64,000 nt of DNA from a bacterium. Lineage in GTDB: Bacteria; Zhuqueibacterota; QNDG01; JAFGCO01. The notes below the pieces were generated by a model. The model was not told where the DNA came from. It did not search any database and saw only the letters and a list, made by a program, of their open reading frames with translations. Position numbers and translations under genes: made by a program. The stretch is taken from contig JAFGCO010000059.1 of assembly GCA_016932575.1 (NCBI GenBank), positions 1 through 64,000 of the forward strand, given 5' to 3'. Each line of letters opens with the position of its first letter. The stretch's first letter is position 1. Below, one piece after another: positions 43,655 through 52,595 of the stretch.

Positions 43655-46524
43655 CGGATCACCTCCCGGAAAGGCATTTCCCAAATTTTAATCAGGTCGG
43701 ACATGTTCAGCATCAATTGCTCTTTTCTCCATTGTAAACTGAGATGATGATCCGTGACCACCGTTCCCAGTGAAACGGCTGGCAGCGTTGTCTCGATTTC
43801 GTCTTTAAAATTGGGGTCAACTTCAATAATCCACGCACCGATCATTTCGGCGAAAAGCGCTGCATCCAGTCTCTGGGCTGCAGGTTGGGCGATCAGCGGA
43901 TTTAAATTGATCCTGCATCCCATTCCGCTTCCCAGTGCCATCTCAAAGAGACGAACCATTAATCCTCCTCCGCCAACGGGAGCAATGGAGCGGATGATGC
44001 GGCGGTTTTGATATTCCGGTATTTTTTGCCATAGAGCAACAAGCCCGTCTGCGGGCGGATCGGGCAAATGCGTGCCGCGATGTCCCAGTGTGTCCAGATA
44101 AACAGAACCGCCAAGACGACCGGTTATCGGTCCAATAACATACAAATGGTTTCCGTTTTTTTTGAATGGTTTGGTAATCAATCGGCCGACATCGGGCAGG
44201 CGACCCATGGCCATGACACAAAGCGTAGGCGGTACATCAATGCGCTGATTTTCACGATTGATAAATGTACCGCTCGAACTGTCTTTACCACTGATAAAGG
44301 GCGTCCCAAATTGAACGGAAAGACCGGCACAGGTTTTCACCATTTGCATCAAACGGCCAGCCACTTCAGGGGTCACCTGCGGAGTATAAAAATTGTCACA
44401 TAACACAATATCCCGGCAGGATACACCGGCGCCCACCAGTTTTGAGATGGCGTCGACCATCATCAGTCCTGCCATTCCGGAAGCATCCACATCCCCGTAA
44501 AAAGGATGAAAAGCGACTGAAGCAGCTGCTCCGAAAGGTCTGCCTCGAATTGGTGCGGATACCCAGAGATCATTCGGCATGCGACCGTCTATTCCGCCAT
44601 AGGGTCCCAGGACCGTATTGCCCTGAACTGTACTGTCAAACTGGGCGCCGGCGGATGATTGATCACAGCAGTTCAGATGAGTCAGCACATTCCGGATGGC
44701 CAAACGAACCTGATCGGCTCTTTCAAGATCTTCCGGCAGAAATTCATCTGTCGTTTTTTCAGGTTCCCGAATGTCGATTTCAGGAAGCGGGCACCCTTTT
44801 CGCAGATCCTGAAAATCCAAATCAACCACATGTTCGCCCGTCATTTCCGGGGAAACCGGTAATTTCAGAATATCCTTCTTGAAATCGGGATCGAAAACAA
44901 CCTGACATCGGTATGATTCGGTAAATTTGCCAATGATGGCCGCGGGTACTTCGAACCGGTTCAGGATATTCAGACAAACCGGAATTTTTTCGGGGGGTAC
45001 ACAGAGGAGCATCCTCTCCTGGCTTTCGGATATCCAGATTTCCCAGGGATGCATGCCTTCGGTTTTCAGGGGCACATTGGCCAAATTAATCCAGATACCG
45101 GTTTCAGCACCCATCTCACCGGCAGCCGATGAGAGACCGGCTGCTCCGAGATCCGTGATGGCTCTCAGACAATTTTGTTCGCGGAGCTTCGGAATGGCTT
45201 CCATGAATTTTCTTTCCTGAATGGGATGACCGATTTGCACATGCGCTGCATCGACGGTTGCAGTGTCGCTTGTCATGGAAGATGAGCTTACAGTGGCACC
45301 ATGAAGACCATCCCGGCCGGTATTACCGCCAATTAATATCATCATATCACCCGGCCGGGGCCGGCCTTTGGCCGCCCGTTTTGAAGGCACCAGGCCGATA
45401 GAATGGCCCAAAGCAAAACATTTTCCTGTATATCCCGGGTGAAACCGATAGACCGGAAACATCATGGGAATCCCCATGGGATTGCAATAATCGGCTGTTC
45501 CGCGAATGGCATCCAGCAGGATAGTTTTGGGATGAAGCGCACCTTCAGGAACCTTTTCCCAGGGTATCCGCGGGTCTCCAAGGCCCATCACTGTGCTTCC
45601 TCCAATCGGCCAGGCTCCCTGTCCGCAGCCCAATGTATCCCGAATAACCCCGCCGTGCTTTGTCATAATCCCGCCGTACGGACTGACCGCACTGGGTGAA
45701 TTATGGGTCTCTCCTTTGATGGTCAGGGCCCAGCCCTCATAAAAATCCATCACGCCTGCGTTGTCTTCAAACATGGATAAAATGAGCGGGTGGTTTATTC
45801 TTGTTGTTGCCTGTTGCAGCATCTTCAGTAAATTCAAGCTTTTCCATGTTGTATGAAAGCAGTGATCAGACCAGGTCTGTGCAAACATTTCGACTTCCGC
45901 ATCTGTTAAATCCCGGTTTAACTCATCTGCGATTTTCTGAAGGGCTTTCATTTGAGGCAGGTTCAGAAACAGCCGTCGGTTTTCACTGAGTTGTATCAGC
46001 GCTTCATTCTTTAATCCGTGTAAATGAATATGTTCCACAGGTCCGGTTTCACCCCGGGGGCGCAGAGAATCCCAGGTTTCTTCAGGTTGAATCAGCACTT
46101 GTACCTGGGGATTGTACAGGTAATGGATCACGATTTCTCTGGCTTTTTGTTCGGTCAATCCAATGAATTGATATCGATGGGAGATTCTCGCCCATGCGAG
46201 CGAATCCACATTCAAGGATTCAGCACCCCTGATAATCGACGGGAGCTCGGGATCGGTTACTGCCCGCTGATATCCCACCTCGAATACGGGTCCGTCTTTC
46301 ATGTTTAAAAATGAATTTTTTGAAATTTGCTCAGCCACCGGATTGCAGAGCAACGGAAACAAATCTTCAGCCTGGTCTTCTGATATATTCTCAAGGCGGT
46401 AAACACGCTCGATGATAATATTTTGAAGTTGATGATACCCTTCCTCCTGGAGCCGTTGACATAGCATCTGTGCTTCCGGATCATCGTCTATTCTACGTAA
46501 ATAACGACGGCAAATCAATGACAT
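43651..46524 (-). CDS. purL: FGAM synthase large subunit with PurS-like N-terminus
   Basis: A 957-residue synthetase subunit that converts FGAR, ATP and ammonia to FGAM, step 4 of purine synthesis. About 1-190 resembles duplicated PurS (IIIERVYRLENIS...LLCNPVAEQ and FEVGYQRAVTDPEL), so no separate purS is needed. The PurM-like ATP-binding parts follow: FAQTWSDHCFHTTWKS, TIKGETHNSPSAVSPYGGIMTKHGGVIRDTLG, GRDGLHGATVSS, and in the second half DQSSAGAQFD and PFISGKDSSSG. It lacks the fused glutaminase of the long PurL and uses PurQ encoded next. A good promoter at 46554-46582 lies directly upstream. Confidence 0.93.
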   Translation of the reverse strand: MSLICRRYLRRIDDDPEAQMLCQRLQEEGYHQLQNIIIERVYRLENISEDQAEDLFPLLCNPVAEQISKNSFLNMKDGPVFEVGYQRAVTDPELPSIIRGAESLNVDSLAWARISHRYQFIGLTEQKAREIVIHYLYNPQVQVLIQPEETWDSLRPRGETGPVEHIHLHGLKNEALIQLSENRRLFLNLPQMKALQKIADELNRDLTDAEVEMFAQTWSDHCFHTTWKSLNLLKMLQQATTRINHPLILSMFEDNAGVMDFYEGWALTIKGETHNSPSAVSPYGGIMTKHGGVIRDTLGCGQGAWPIGGSTVMGLGDPRIPWEKVPEGALHPKTILLDAIRGTADYCNPMGIPMMFPVYRFHPGYTGKCFALGHSIGLVPSKRAAKGRPRPGDMMILIGGNTGRDGLHGATVSSSSMTSDTATVDAAHVQIGHPIQERKFMEAIPKLREQNCLRAITDLGAAGLSSAAGEMGAETGIWINLANVPLKTEGMHPWEIWISESQERMLLCVPPEKIPVCLNILNRFEVPAAIIGKFTESYRCQVVFDPDFKKDILKLPVSPEMTGEHVVDLDFQDLRKGCPLPEIDIREPEKTTDEFLPEDLERADQVRLAIRNVLTHLNCCDQSSAGAQFDSTVQGNTVLGPYGGIDGRMPNDLWVSAPIRGRPFGAAASVAFHPFYGDVDASGMAGLMMVDAISKLVGAGVSCRDIVLCDNFYTPQVTPEVAGRLMQMVKTCAGLSVQFGTPFISGKDSSSGTFINRENQRIDVPPTLCVMAMGRLPDVGRLITKPFKKNGNHLYVIGPITGRLGGSVYLDTLGHRGTHLPDPPADGLVALWQKIPEYQNRRIIRSIAPVGGGGLMVRLFEMALGSGMGCRINLNPLIAQPAAQRLDAALFAEMIGAWIIEVDPNFKDEIETTLPAVSLGTVVTDHHLSLQWRKEQLMLNMSDLIKIWEMPFREVIR

Positions 46525-46553
46525 CTCCTTATGAATAATTTTTAAGTTCTTAA

Positions 46554-46582
46554 AGTCTACATTTCAAAATGTAAAATGTCAA
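46554..46582 (-). promoter_or_regulatory. Sigma70-type promoter of purL-purQ
   Basis: Minus strand: perfect TTGACA (46582-46577), 17-bp spacer, TAGACT (46559-46554), about 30 bp before the purL start. The spacer holds the near-palindrome catttcaaaatg, but no PurR-like site was recognised. Confidence 0.65.
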
Positions 46583-46610
46583 GCAGAAAATTATCTATTT
46601 CAGGCATATA

Positions 46611-46639
46611 TTGACTTATGGCATGATTGTTGTTAAATA
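46611..46639 (+). promoter_or_regulatory. Sigma70-type promoter of the PAS-domain gene
   Basis: TTGACT (46611-46616), 17-bp spacer, TAAATA (46634-46639), divergent from the purL promoter. Because of it, the gene start must lie further down than 46611. Confidence 0.55.
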
Positions 46640-46688
46640 TATATCAGTTCATGGCTTAAGGTCATTATTTCAATTGATGGGAGCTCGT

Positions 46689-48083
46689 ATGGGAGAGAAA
46701 AAAAAATTCCCAAAGCCGATTATTCAAAATTGTATTGTCGCGGGTTCCACGGTTGCCCTCTTCGCGATCAGTTTTCATTACATTCCATTATATGATTTCA
46801 GCTGGCGGATTGTGTTTATTTTTATTGGTCTGGGTGTCCTTTTTGGCTTCTTGAGCGGGTTGGAACGTATGCGATATTACAGGCTGCAATCGGAAAAAGA
46901 TGCCATGCAGGCTTCTTTTGGGCAGATGCAATTTTCGCTTAAGCGATCGGCGCATCAATACAGACGCTTAATCGATAATTTAAGCGATGCGATTTTTCAG
47001 ACCAATGAACATGGCCGGTTTGTATATTTTAATCAGGCTTTAATGCTTATGACAGGATACTCGGCGGTTGAACTGAAACAGATGCGTCTTTCGAATATTC
47101 AACTGAGAAATCCGGATCAATCCAATGCGGAAACGTCAATTTTGGATAATAATATTCATCGCCATACAGAATCCTGGAAAAATAAATCCGGTGTTGTATT
47201 TACTGTTGAAATAAATACGCGCACCATTCAATCAGCAAATCGGATTTATGAGCTGCATGTGGCCCGAGATGTCAGTGAGCGGAGAGAATCCGAGCAAAGC
47301 AATGTCTTGTTAAAGGAAATACAACATTGGCATTATGGCAGAATTCGCGAGGAGAGTGAATTCAGGCATCGATTTTACAGGCAGGTTCAAAACACATTAA
47401 ATGGTTTTTCCACTCTGTTGTCTCAATATATGAAAGAATACCCAAGAAAAGATGATCAGGCGAACCAGGTGCTTACAGACTGGAAAAAAACCCGGAATCT
47501 TCTACAATTATTTATCTCGAAAAACAACCGGGACATGGTCGCGCGGATGACCTTTTGGGACGTTAATGAAATACTGCTGCAGGAATTAAGTTATTTGAAA
47601 TCATCGATGGATACTGGGAATGTCTCCATTCAAGTTCAATTCGGGGCGAATTTATTAAAAACGAGAATGTCCGGTAATGATTTGACACTGGCTTTCGGAT
47701 TACTTTTACGTTCTGTTTGTTATGCAATTATTGACGCCGGCGGCGGGCAGTTGCGGGTGATTTCAAATATGACAGCCGATTCATTATATGTGGAGTTTGT
47801 CGCTTCCAAGGCGAAAAATTATCATTTGCATTTTGTCAAAACTCTGCAGATGGCTGCTGACGAACCGATTATTCAGCTTCCCAAACCCGATGAATTGCCC
47901 AGGATCCTTTTTTCATACATGAATCTTTATTATGATTCTGCCGTGGATAAGGGTAAGTTGATGATTAAAGTCCGTCTCCCGTTTGAAAGAAAAATTCTTG
48001 AACAACAACCCCCTGTTCAGCCGGAAAAGGAAACAAAGGCAAAACCGCCGCCTAACAAGTCAAATGATTATGTGGTTCTTTGA
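46689..48083 (+). CDS. Membrane PAS-domain protein with degenerate histidine-kinase core
   Basis: A 464-residue protein with two membrane helices (about 12-28 and 38-57, VAGSTVALFAISFHYIP and IVFIFIGLGVLFGFLSG), a short coiled region, and a PAS domain at about 85-205 (YRRLIDNLSDAIFQTNEHGRFVYFNQ...VARDVSERRESE). Next, EFRHRFYRQVQNTLNGFSTLL (about 230) resembles a histidine-kinase dimerisation helix, and the C-terminal half resembles an ATPase fold (NDLTLAFGLLLRSVCYAI like the N box), but no DxGxG or other G boxes are visible. It is probably a sensory pseudokinase or a very diverged kinase. GGGAG precedes the ATG at 46689; a TTG at 46611 is the promoter -35 box. No response regulator is adjacent. 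Confidence 0.65.
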   Translation: MGEKKKFPKPIIQNCIVAGSTVALFAISFHYIPLYDFSWRIVFIFIGLGVLFGFLSGLERMRYYRLQSEKDAMQASFGQMQFSLKRSAHQYRRLIDNLSDAIFQTNEHGRFVYFNQALMLMTGYSAVELKQMRLSNIQLRNPDQSNAETSILDNNIHRHTESWKNKSGVVFTVEINTRTIQSANRIYELHVARDVSERRESEQSNVLLKEIQHWHYGRIREESEFRHRFYRQVQNTLNGFSTLLSQYMKEYPRKDDQANQVLTDWKKTRNLLQLFISKNNRDMVARMTFWDVNEILLQELSYLKSSMDTGNVSIQVQFGANLLKTRMSGNDLTLAFGLLLRSVCYAIIDAGGGQLRVISNMTADSLYVEFVASKAKNYHLHFVKTLQMAADEPIIQLPKPDELPRILFSYMNLYYDSAVDKGKLMIKVRLPFERKILEQQPPVQPEKETKAKPPPNKSNDYVVL

Positions 48084-48130
48084 TTGGGCAGATAAAGTTT
48101 TTGTGTGGCAGCCCGAACAGGCTGCACGTG

Positions 48131-49378
48131 TTATTCATAGCGCAGTGCATCAATAGGATTCACATTGGCTGCCTTTCGGGCAGGGAAGAAACCGGCGAGT
48201 AATCCGATCAGGGTGAGTATAAGAACGGATGTAACCATCACACTGTGAGAGATCAGGGGACGGCCCAGAAACTGCATGGCCCCATCTCCAGAAACAGGCA
48301 TCATCCACATCATTTTTACAATACCCAGCGATATCATGATTCCAAAGAATCCCCCGATGGCTGCGATGAGCAGAGATTCGAAAATAAATTGAAATAATAT
48401 ATGATTCCGTTTGGCACCGACTGCCCGTTTGATACCGATTTCGCGGGTGCGTTCTTTGGCGACAACATACATAATATTGGCCACGCCAACGCCCGCGATT
48501 AACAGGCTCATTGCTCCGATCGTCCCCAGAAAAATATTGATCCCGATAAATACTTTTTCACCCTGTTTTTGATTTTCAATAAAATTCCACATAGGTACAG
48601 CCCGGTCATCTTCGGGATCGAACTGATATTTTCTCGAAAGCACACGACGGATTTCTTTTTCCACCAGCATGCCATCGGTAACACGGGCGGGTTTTACAAT
48701 CAGCTCATTTAGGTATTTATGTCCGTAAATGCTTTGAAATGTTGTGAAAGGAATGATGGCCCGTCTGTCATCCGGTCCGTTATTCATGGATGTCTGCAGT
48801 TTTTTCGGCATGGTTCCCACGATGGTAAAGGGCAGTGCATCAATATAGACAGTTTGACCGATGACTTCTGTGGATCCAAATAATTCTTTTGCGATCTCAC
48901 CCCCCAAAAACACAACCCGGCGCCGTTCTTTCAGATCCTGACCGTTCAGGAACCGTCCTCCGTCAGCGGGATACATACGGCGCAGGAATTCAAATTCAGG
49001 ATACACGCCTTCCATATGGGTGCCGGCGATCGTATCTCCGTTTCTCATTCGTACCCACCGCCCGAATCCCGGGGCTACTGCAGATACCTGCGGGATGGCT
49101 TTTTTCAATAAATCTGCGTCGTCTTCGATCAGCCGGATGTTCCGGCCGACAGGAAGCCCCTGGTATTTGATGGTCGTTTGTCCGCCATATACCCGAATGA
49201 TCATATCTCCGGCATTGAGCAAGCCTTCCTGCATGCGAAACGAGAGCCCTTCGCCAAAGGCCATCAATAAGATAACCGCCAGTGTTCCCCATGTAATCGC
49301 AACAATCGTGAGAAACGCCCGCAATTTTTGGGTTCGAATATCCTGAATAAAGTCTTTAAGAAGAATCCAAAGCTGCAT
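48131..49378 (-). CDS. MacB-type ABC transporter permease (second of pair)
   Basis: A 415-residue FtsX/MacB-family permease. One N-terminal helix (about 20-42), a periplasmic MacB core domain (about 60-250, FGRWVRMRNGDTIAGTHMEGVYP, RRVVFLGGEIAKELFG), then three C-terminal helices with NIMYVVAKERTREIGIKRAVGAKRNHIL between the first two and GLLAGFFPARKAANVNPIDALRYE at the end. Such permeases act with an ATPase and an HlyD-type adaptor in export of lipids, peptides or drugs, or in lipoprotein handling. It lies 14 bp after its paralogue; no ATP-binding gene is nearby. Converges on the PAS gene with 47 bp between. Confidence 0.87.
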   Translation of the reverse strand: MQLWILLKDFIQDIRTQKLRAFLTIVAITWGTLAVILLMAFGEGLSFRMQEGLLNAGDMIIRVYGGQTTIKYQGLPVGRNIRLIEDDADLLKKAIPQVSAVAPGFGRWVRMRNGDTIAGTHMEGVYPEFEFLRRMYPADGGRFLNGQDLKERRRVVFLGGEIAKELFGSTEVIGQTVYIDALPFTIVGTMPKKLQTSMNNGPDDRRAIIPFTTFQSIYGHKYLNELIVKPARVTDGMLVEKEIRRVLSRKYQFDPEDDRAVPMWNFIENQKQGEKVFIGINIFLGTIGAMSLLIAGVGVANIMYVVAKERTREIGIKRAVGAKRNHILFQFIFESLLIAAIGGFFGIMISLGIVKMMWMMPVSGDGAMQFLGRPLISHSVMVTSVLILTLIGLLAGFFPARKAANVNPIDALRYE

Positions 49379-49392
49379 ATATTACCATCCTT

Positions 49393-50631
49393 CTATTGAC
49401 GTAAACAATCCACCACGTTAAGGCGAGAGGCTTTTCGTGCCGGAAAGAAGCCGGATAAAAATCCGATGGATCCGAGAATGAGAATCGTAAAAAAGGCCAC
49501 ATTCAAATTCAGCTCGGGATGGCCTACATAGTCTTCTATAGGCATAAGTGATATTATTTTAATGAGTATGAGTGCCTGAATGAGACCGATAAACGCGCCG
49601 ATTCCAATAATGATAAAAGCTTCAAGTATGAATTCACCCAGAATGCTTCTCCTTCTGGCACCTACCGATCGTTTGATTCCAATTTCCCGTGTTCGTTCCT
49701 GAACCACCACGTACATAATATTGGCCAGGCCGATGCCGCCCACAATGAGTGTGATGGTTCCGATTGCCCCGAGAAAGATATTGAATCCTGTTGTAAAATC
49801 TGCAATAAATTTATCCGAATAGGTGGTATCCCAGATTCCCAGGGTTTCCGTGTCTTTGGGATCAAATTTAAATTTCTTTGCCATCACACGATAAAGCTTG
49901 TCCCTGACGGGCTCTCCCATTTGCGGATTGGCAACCTGATACACAAATGTACTCACGTACCGGTATCCAAAAATCGATCGGAATGTGGATGCGGGAATAA
50001 AAACGCGATCCTTGTCCCGTGCAGCATAGGAAGAAGGCTGTGTTTTTTCTTTGAGAACACCGATCACCTGGAACGGGATTTCACCGATATAAATATATTT
50101 TCCAATAGCTTCTTTGCCTTCACCAAACAGAAAGTTTTTTAAATCATAACCCAGAAATGCCACGCGGCGCTGATCGGCTTCATCCTTTTCATTCAGCCAG
50201 CGGCCTCCGGCTTCAGGCCAGTTGTTCCTCATTGGACCATATTCCGGAAGGCATCCGGTAATATTCGGACGCTGGATTTTATCTTTTAACCGGACAGTCA
50301 GGTCCCATTTATGATATTCCGGACTGATACGGAGAATCTCGGGCACTTCCCTGCGCGCATACTCACAATCCTCATGGGTGATCCGGATCGGTCGGCCCCG
50401 TCCGTATCCTTCAAAGGGAATACTTGTCGCGCCCGGCCATACAATGGCTATGCCTTCGCCCATACCATGCATATTTTTACTCATGGATTTACGCACACCG
50501 ACACCAAAAGCAAGCAGGAGGATGACGGTTTGAGTACCCCAGATGATTCCGAACAGGGTCATAGCCGTACGGGATTTGTACTTGCGCAGGTATTTCAGAA
50601 TTTCCAGGATTCTATCAAAAAATAATCTCAT
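49393..50631 (-). CDS. MacB-type ABC transporter permease (first of pair)
   Basis: A 412-residue paralogue of the following permease, with the same layout: N-terminal helix (about 20-42), MacB periplasmic core (WPGATSIPFEGYGRGRPI, RRVAFLGYDLKNFLFG), and three C-terminal helices around NIMYVVVQERTREIGIKRSVGARRRSIL and GFLSGFFPARKASRLNVVDCLR. Two different permeases in tandem suggest a heterodimeric membrane part. The adaptor gene lies 205 bp upstream in the same direction. The transported compound is unknown. Confidence 0.87.
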   Translation of the reverse strand: MRLFFDRILEILKYLRKYKSRTAMTLFGIIWGTQTVILLLAFGVGVRKSMSKNMHGMGEGIAIVWPGATSIPFEGYGRGRPIRITHEDCEYARREVPEILRISPEYHKWDLTVRLKDKIQRPNITGCLPEYGPMRNNWPEAGGRWLNEKDEADQRRVAFLGYDLKNFLFGEGKEAIGKYIYIGEIPFQVIGVLKEKTQPSSYAARDKDRVFIPASTFRSIFGYRYVSTFVYQVANPQMGEPVRDKLYRVMAKKFKFDPKDTETLGIWDTTYSDKFIADFTTGFNIFLGAIGTITLIVGGIGLANIMYVVVQERTREIGIKRSVGARRRSILGEFILEAFIIIGIGAFIGLIQALILIKIISLMPIEDYVGHPELNLNVAFFTILILGSIGFLSGFFPARKASRLNVVDCLRQ

Positions 50632-50836
50632 TGCAGAATTCTCATTTTTAAATCGTTCCGGATTTTACAAAGGTCATTCATGAATCGATTAAGCACCATA
50701 ACAAAAACAGACTTCGAAGGCGGATTTACCTTGCTGCAGAAATCATGTTCGATAATCATATTCGTTATTACAGCACTTACATACGGAAGAGCGGGTTATT
50801 GAGGCATGATTTCTTCTGCATTAAACATCAGTTATT

Positions 50837-51934
50837 TTAGGTGATTTCATGCAGTTCTTTTTCAAGCACTTTCTGACCTTCTTCCAGGCCTTCGATGACT
50901 TCAATCGTGATTGCATCGCTGAGACCGGTTTTGATATAGCGTTCTTCTGAATTCTGTTCATCTACAGGAATTCGCACAAATGCGGAATCGTTCCGGAAAG
51001 TCACCACCCGTTCGGGAATGGATAAGACACTGTCTTCCCTTGCGATAATGATATTCGCATTTGCTGAGAAGCCTGCACGCAGCACAGCGCCTCCGGTTTC
51101 ATCAATGGTGATTTCCACCGGAAAGACCGTGGTATTATCTTCTTTCTGCGCTTTCAGAGATATCAGGCTGACGTGACCTTTGACCTCTTTCCCTGGAAGG
51201 GCTCCTATCTGCAGTTCGGCAGTCATGCTTTCTTTAATTTTTCCGACGTCAATCTCATCCACTGTGCCCTTAAAAATCAAATCGGTCATGTCCGCCATTT
51301 TCATGAGTTCTGTTCCGGCCTGATATGATGTCAGCGGTACTACAGGATCGCCCACATTGACAGATTTTTCGAGAATAAAGCCAGTGATTGGCGCCTTGAT
51401 GACGGTTTCGATATTGGCATCGGCAATTCTCACTTTCCCTTTTTCCAAAAGATCCAGACGTTCCTTGGCAATCTGATGATTTAAAACGGCCTGATCGTAT
51501 TCTCTCCTTTTCTCTTCAAAATCCTGATCAGCGATCAGGCCCTTATTTTTGAGACCTTCATTTCGGTTCAATTCACGCCGGATATTGTCCAGTTCTATTT
51601 GTGCCCGTTCCAGATTTCTTTTGGTTTCCACAATTTCCAGAGGCGTCGGATCCGGGCGCACCTCAAGTAAAGGATCACCGGCACGGACAAAATCTCCCAC
51701 GTTGATATACAATTGTCCGACGACGCCCGAAATTTTTGATTTTACGGCGATTTCATTTAGCGGCTCAATGTTCCCGACAGCGAGTGCCTTATCGACGATA
51801 GTGGCTTTTTCTACGGTCACTGTTCGCTGTTCCGTCTTTTTATTCTTATTCTTTAAGGATGCCACAATGATAACACAGACAACAATAAATAAAATAACTG
51901 AAATGACAATCCATTTTTTCGGTCGTTTTGCCAT
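50837..51934 (-). CDS. HlyD/MacA-type periplasmic adaptor protein
   Basis: A 365-residue membrane-fusion protein. One N-terminal helix (about 8-27, WIVISVILFIVVCVIIVASL) anchors it in the inner membrane; the lipoyl half-motifs are KISGVVGQLYINVGDFVRAGDPLLEVRP (about 68-95) and ITGFILEKSVNVGDPV (about 180-195); between them is a coiled-coil hairpin (about 95-165, rich in K/E/R). Then beta-barrel and membrane-proximal domains (VDEIDVGKIKESMTAELQIGALPGKEVKGHV). It bridges the two MacB-type permeases to an outer-membrane channel, not present here. The 205-bp gap before the permeases (50632-50836) shows no gene. Confidence 0.87.
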   Translation of the reverse strand: MAKRPKKWIVISVILFIVVCVIIVASLKNKNKKTEQRTVTVEKATIVDKALAVGNIEPLNEIAVKSKISGVVGQLYINVGDFVRAGDPLLEVRPDPTPLEIVETKRNLERAQIELDNIRRELNRNEGLKNKGLIADQDFEEKRREYDQAVLNHQIAKERLDLLEKGKVRIADANIETVIKAPITGFILEKSVNVGDPVVPLTSYQAGTELMKMADMTDLIFKGTVDEIDVGKIKESMTAELQIGALPGKEVKGHVSLISLKAQKEDNTTVFPVEITIDETGGAVLRAGFSANANIIIAREDSVLSIPERVVTFRNDSAFVRIPVDEQNSEERYIKTGLSDAITIEVIEGLEEGQKVLEKELHEIT

Positions 51935-52061
51935 AAATACACTCCTCCACTTTAAATCAGCCTTGAATGGTCCATGAATCTACAACATATACGAACAGTG
52001 TCGGGTAAATGTTACAACATTTTATTTGGATATTTCTATTTTTCATTTTACTTTATATAAA

Positions 52062-52595
52062 ATGGGTGAGAAGCACGGCAATAAAAGCTCAGAGATCGAC
52101 CTGCTTTTAATGGCACAAGCCAATGATGTGAAGAGTATCGACCGGTTTTTCAAGCAGGATGACGAGCATGAAATCTCCAAACAGGTGAATATCGCAGATC
52201 CTGACGGGGTCCGGCCGGTTATGTATGCTGCTTTCTATGGAAATTTGATGTTTGTCCAGTTGTTAATCCAGGCCGGCGCTGAGATCAACTGTGTGGAGAA
52301 AAGGAAATGGACCCCTCTGATGTATGCGGTACGCTACGGACGTCTGGATGTCACTCAGGAATTGGTATTGAATGATGCCGAACTGGAAATGCGAAATGAT
52401 GAAGGCCTTACGGCCTTGATGATTGCAGCCAAATATGGTCAGATTGATATCCTCAATTTTTTAATGAATCATGGTGCAGATCCCGAAAAAAAAGATCAGG
52501 AAGGCCATACAGCCATGCAATTGGCCCAGGATAAAGGGTACAAGATCATTGTGGAAACTTTAAAAGACAGAATGAATGAGAGGAAAAAGGCATGA
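52062..52595 (+). CDS. Ankyrin-repeat protein
   Basis: A 177-residue soluble protein with four ankyrin repeats: DGVRPVMYAAFYGNLMFVQLL, RKWTPLMYAVRYGRLDVTQEL, EGLTALMIAAKYGQIDILNFL and EGHTAMQLAQDKGYKIIVETL. No signal peptide or other domain. It is a protein-interaction module whose partner is not evident; its stop overlaps the GH130 start by 4 bp (ATGA), so the two products are made together and may interact. The ATG at 52062 is preferred to a TTG at 52026; neither has a clear ribosome site. Confidence 0.8.
   Translation: MGEKHGNKSSEIDLLLMAQANDVKSIDRFFKQDDEHEISKQVNIADPDGVRPVMYAAFYGNLMFVQLLIQAGAEINCVEKRKWTPLMYAVRYGRLDVTQELVLNDAELEMRNDEGLTALMIAAKYGQIDILNFLMNHGADPEKKDQEGHTAMQLAQDKGYKIIVETLKDRMNERKKA

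Noticed and set aside
48104-48124. A hairpin (gcagcc/ggctgc) between convergent genes as terminator
   Set aside because: The stem is short and no T-run follows on either strand.
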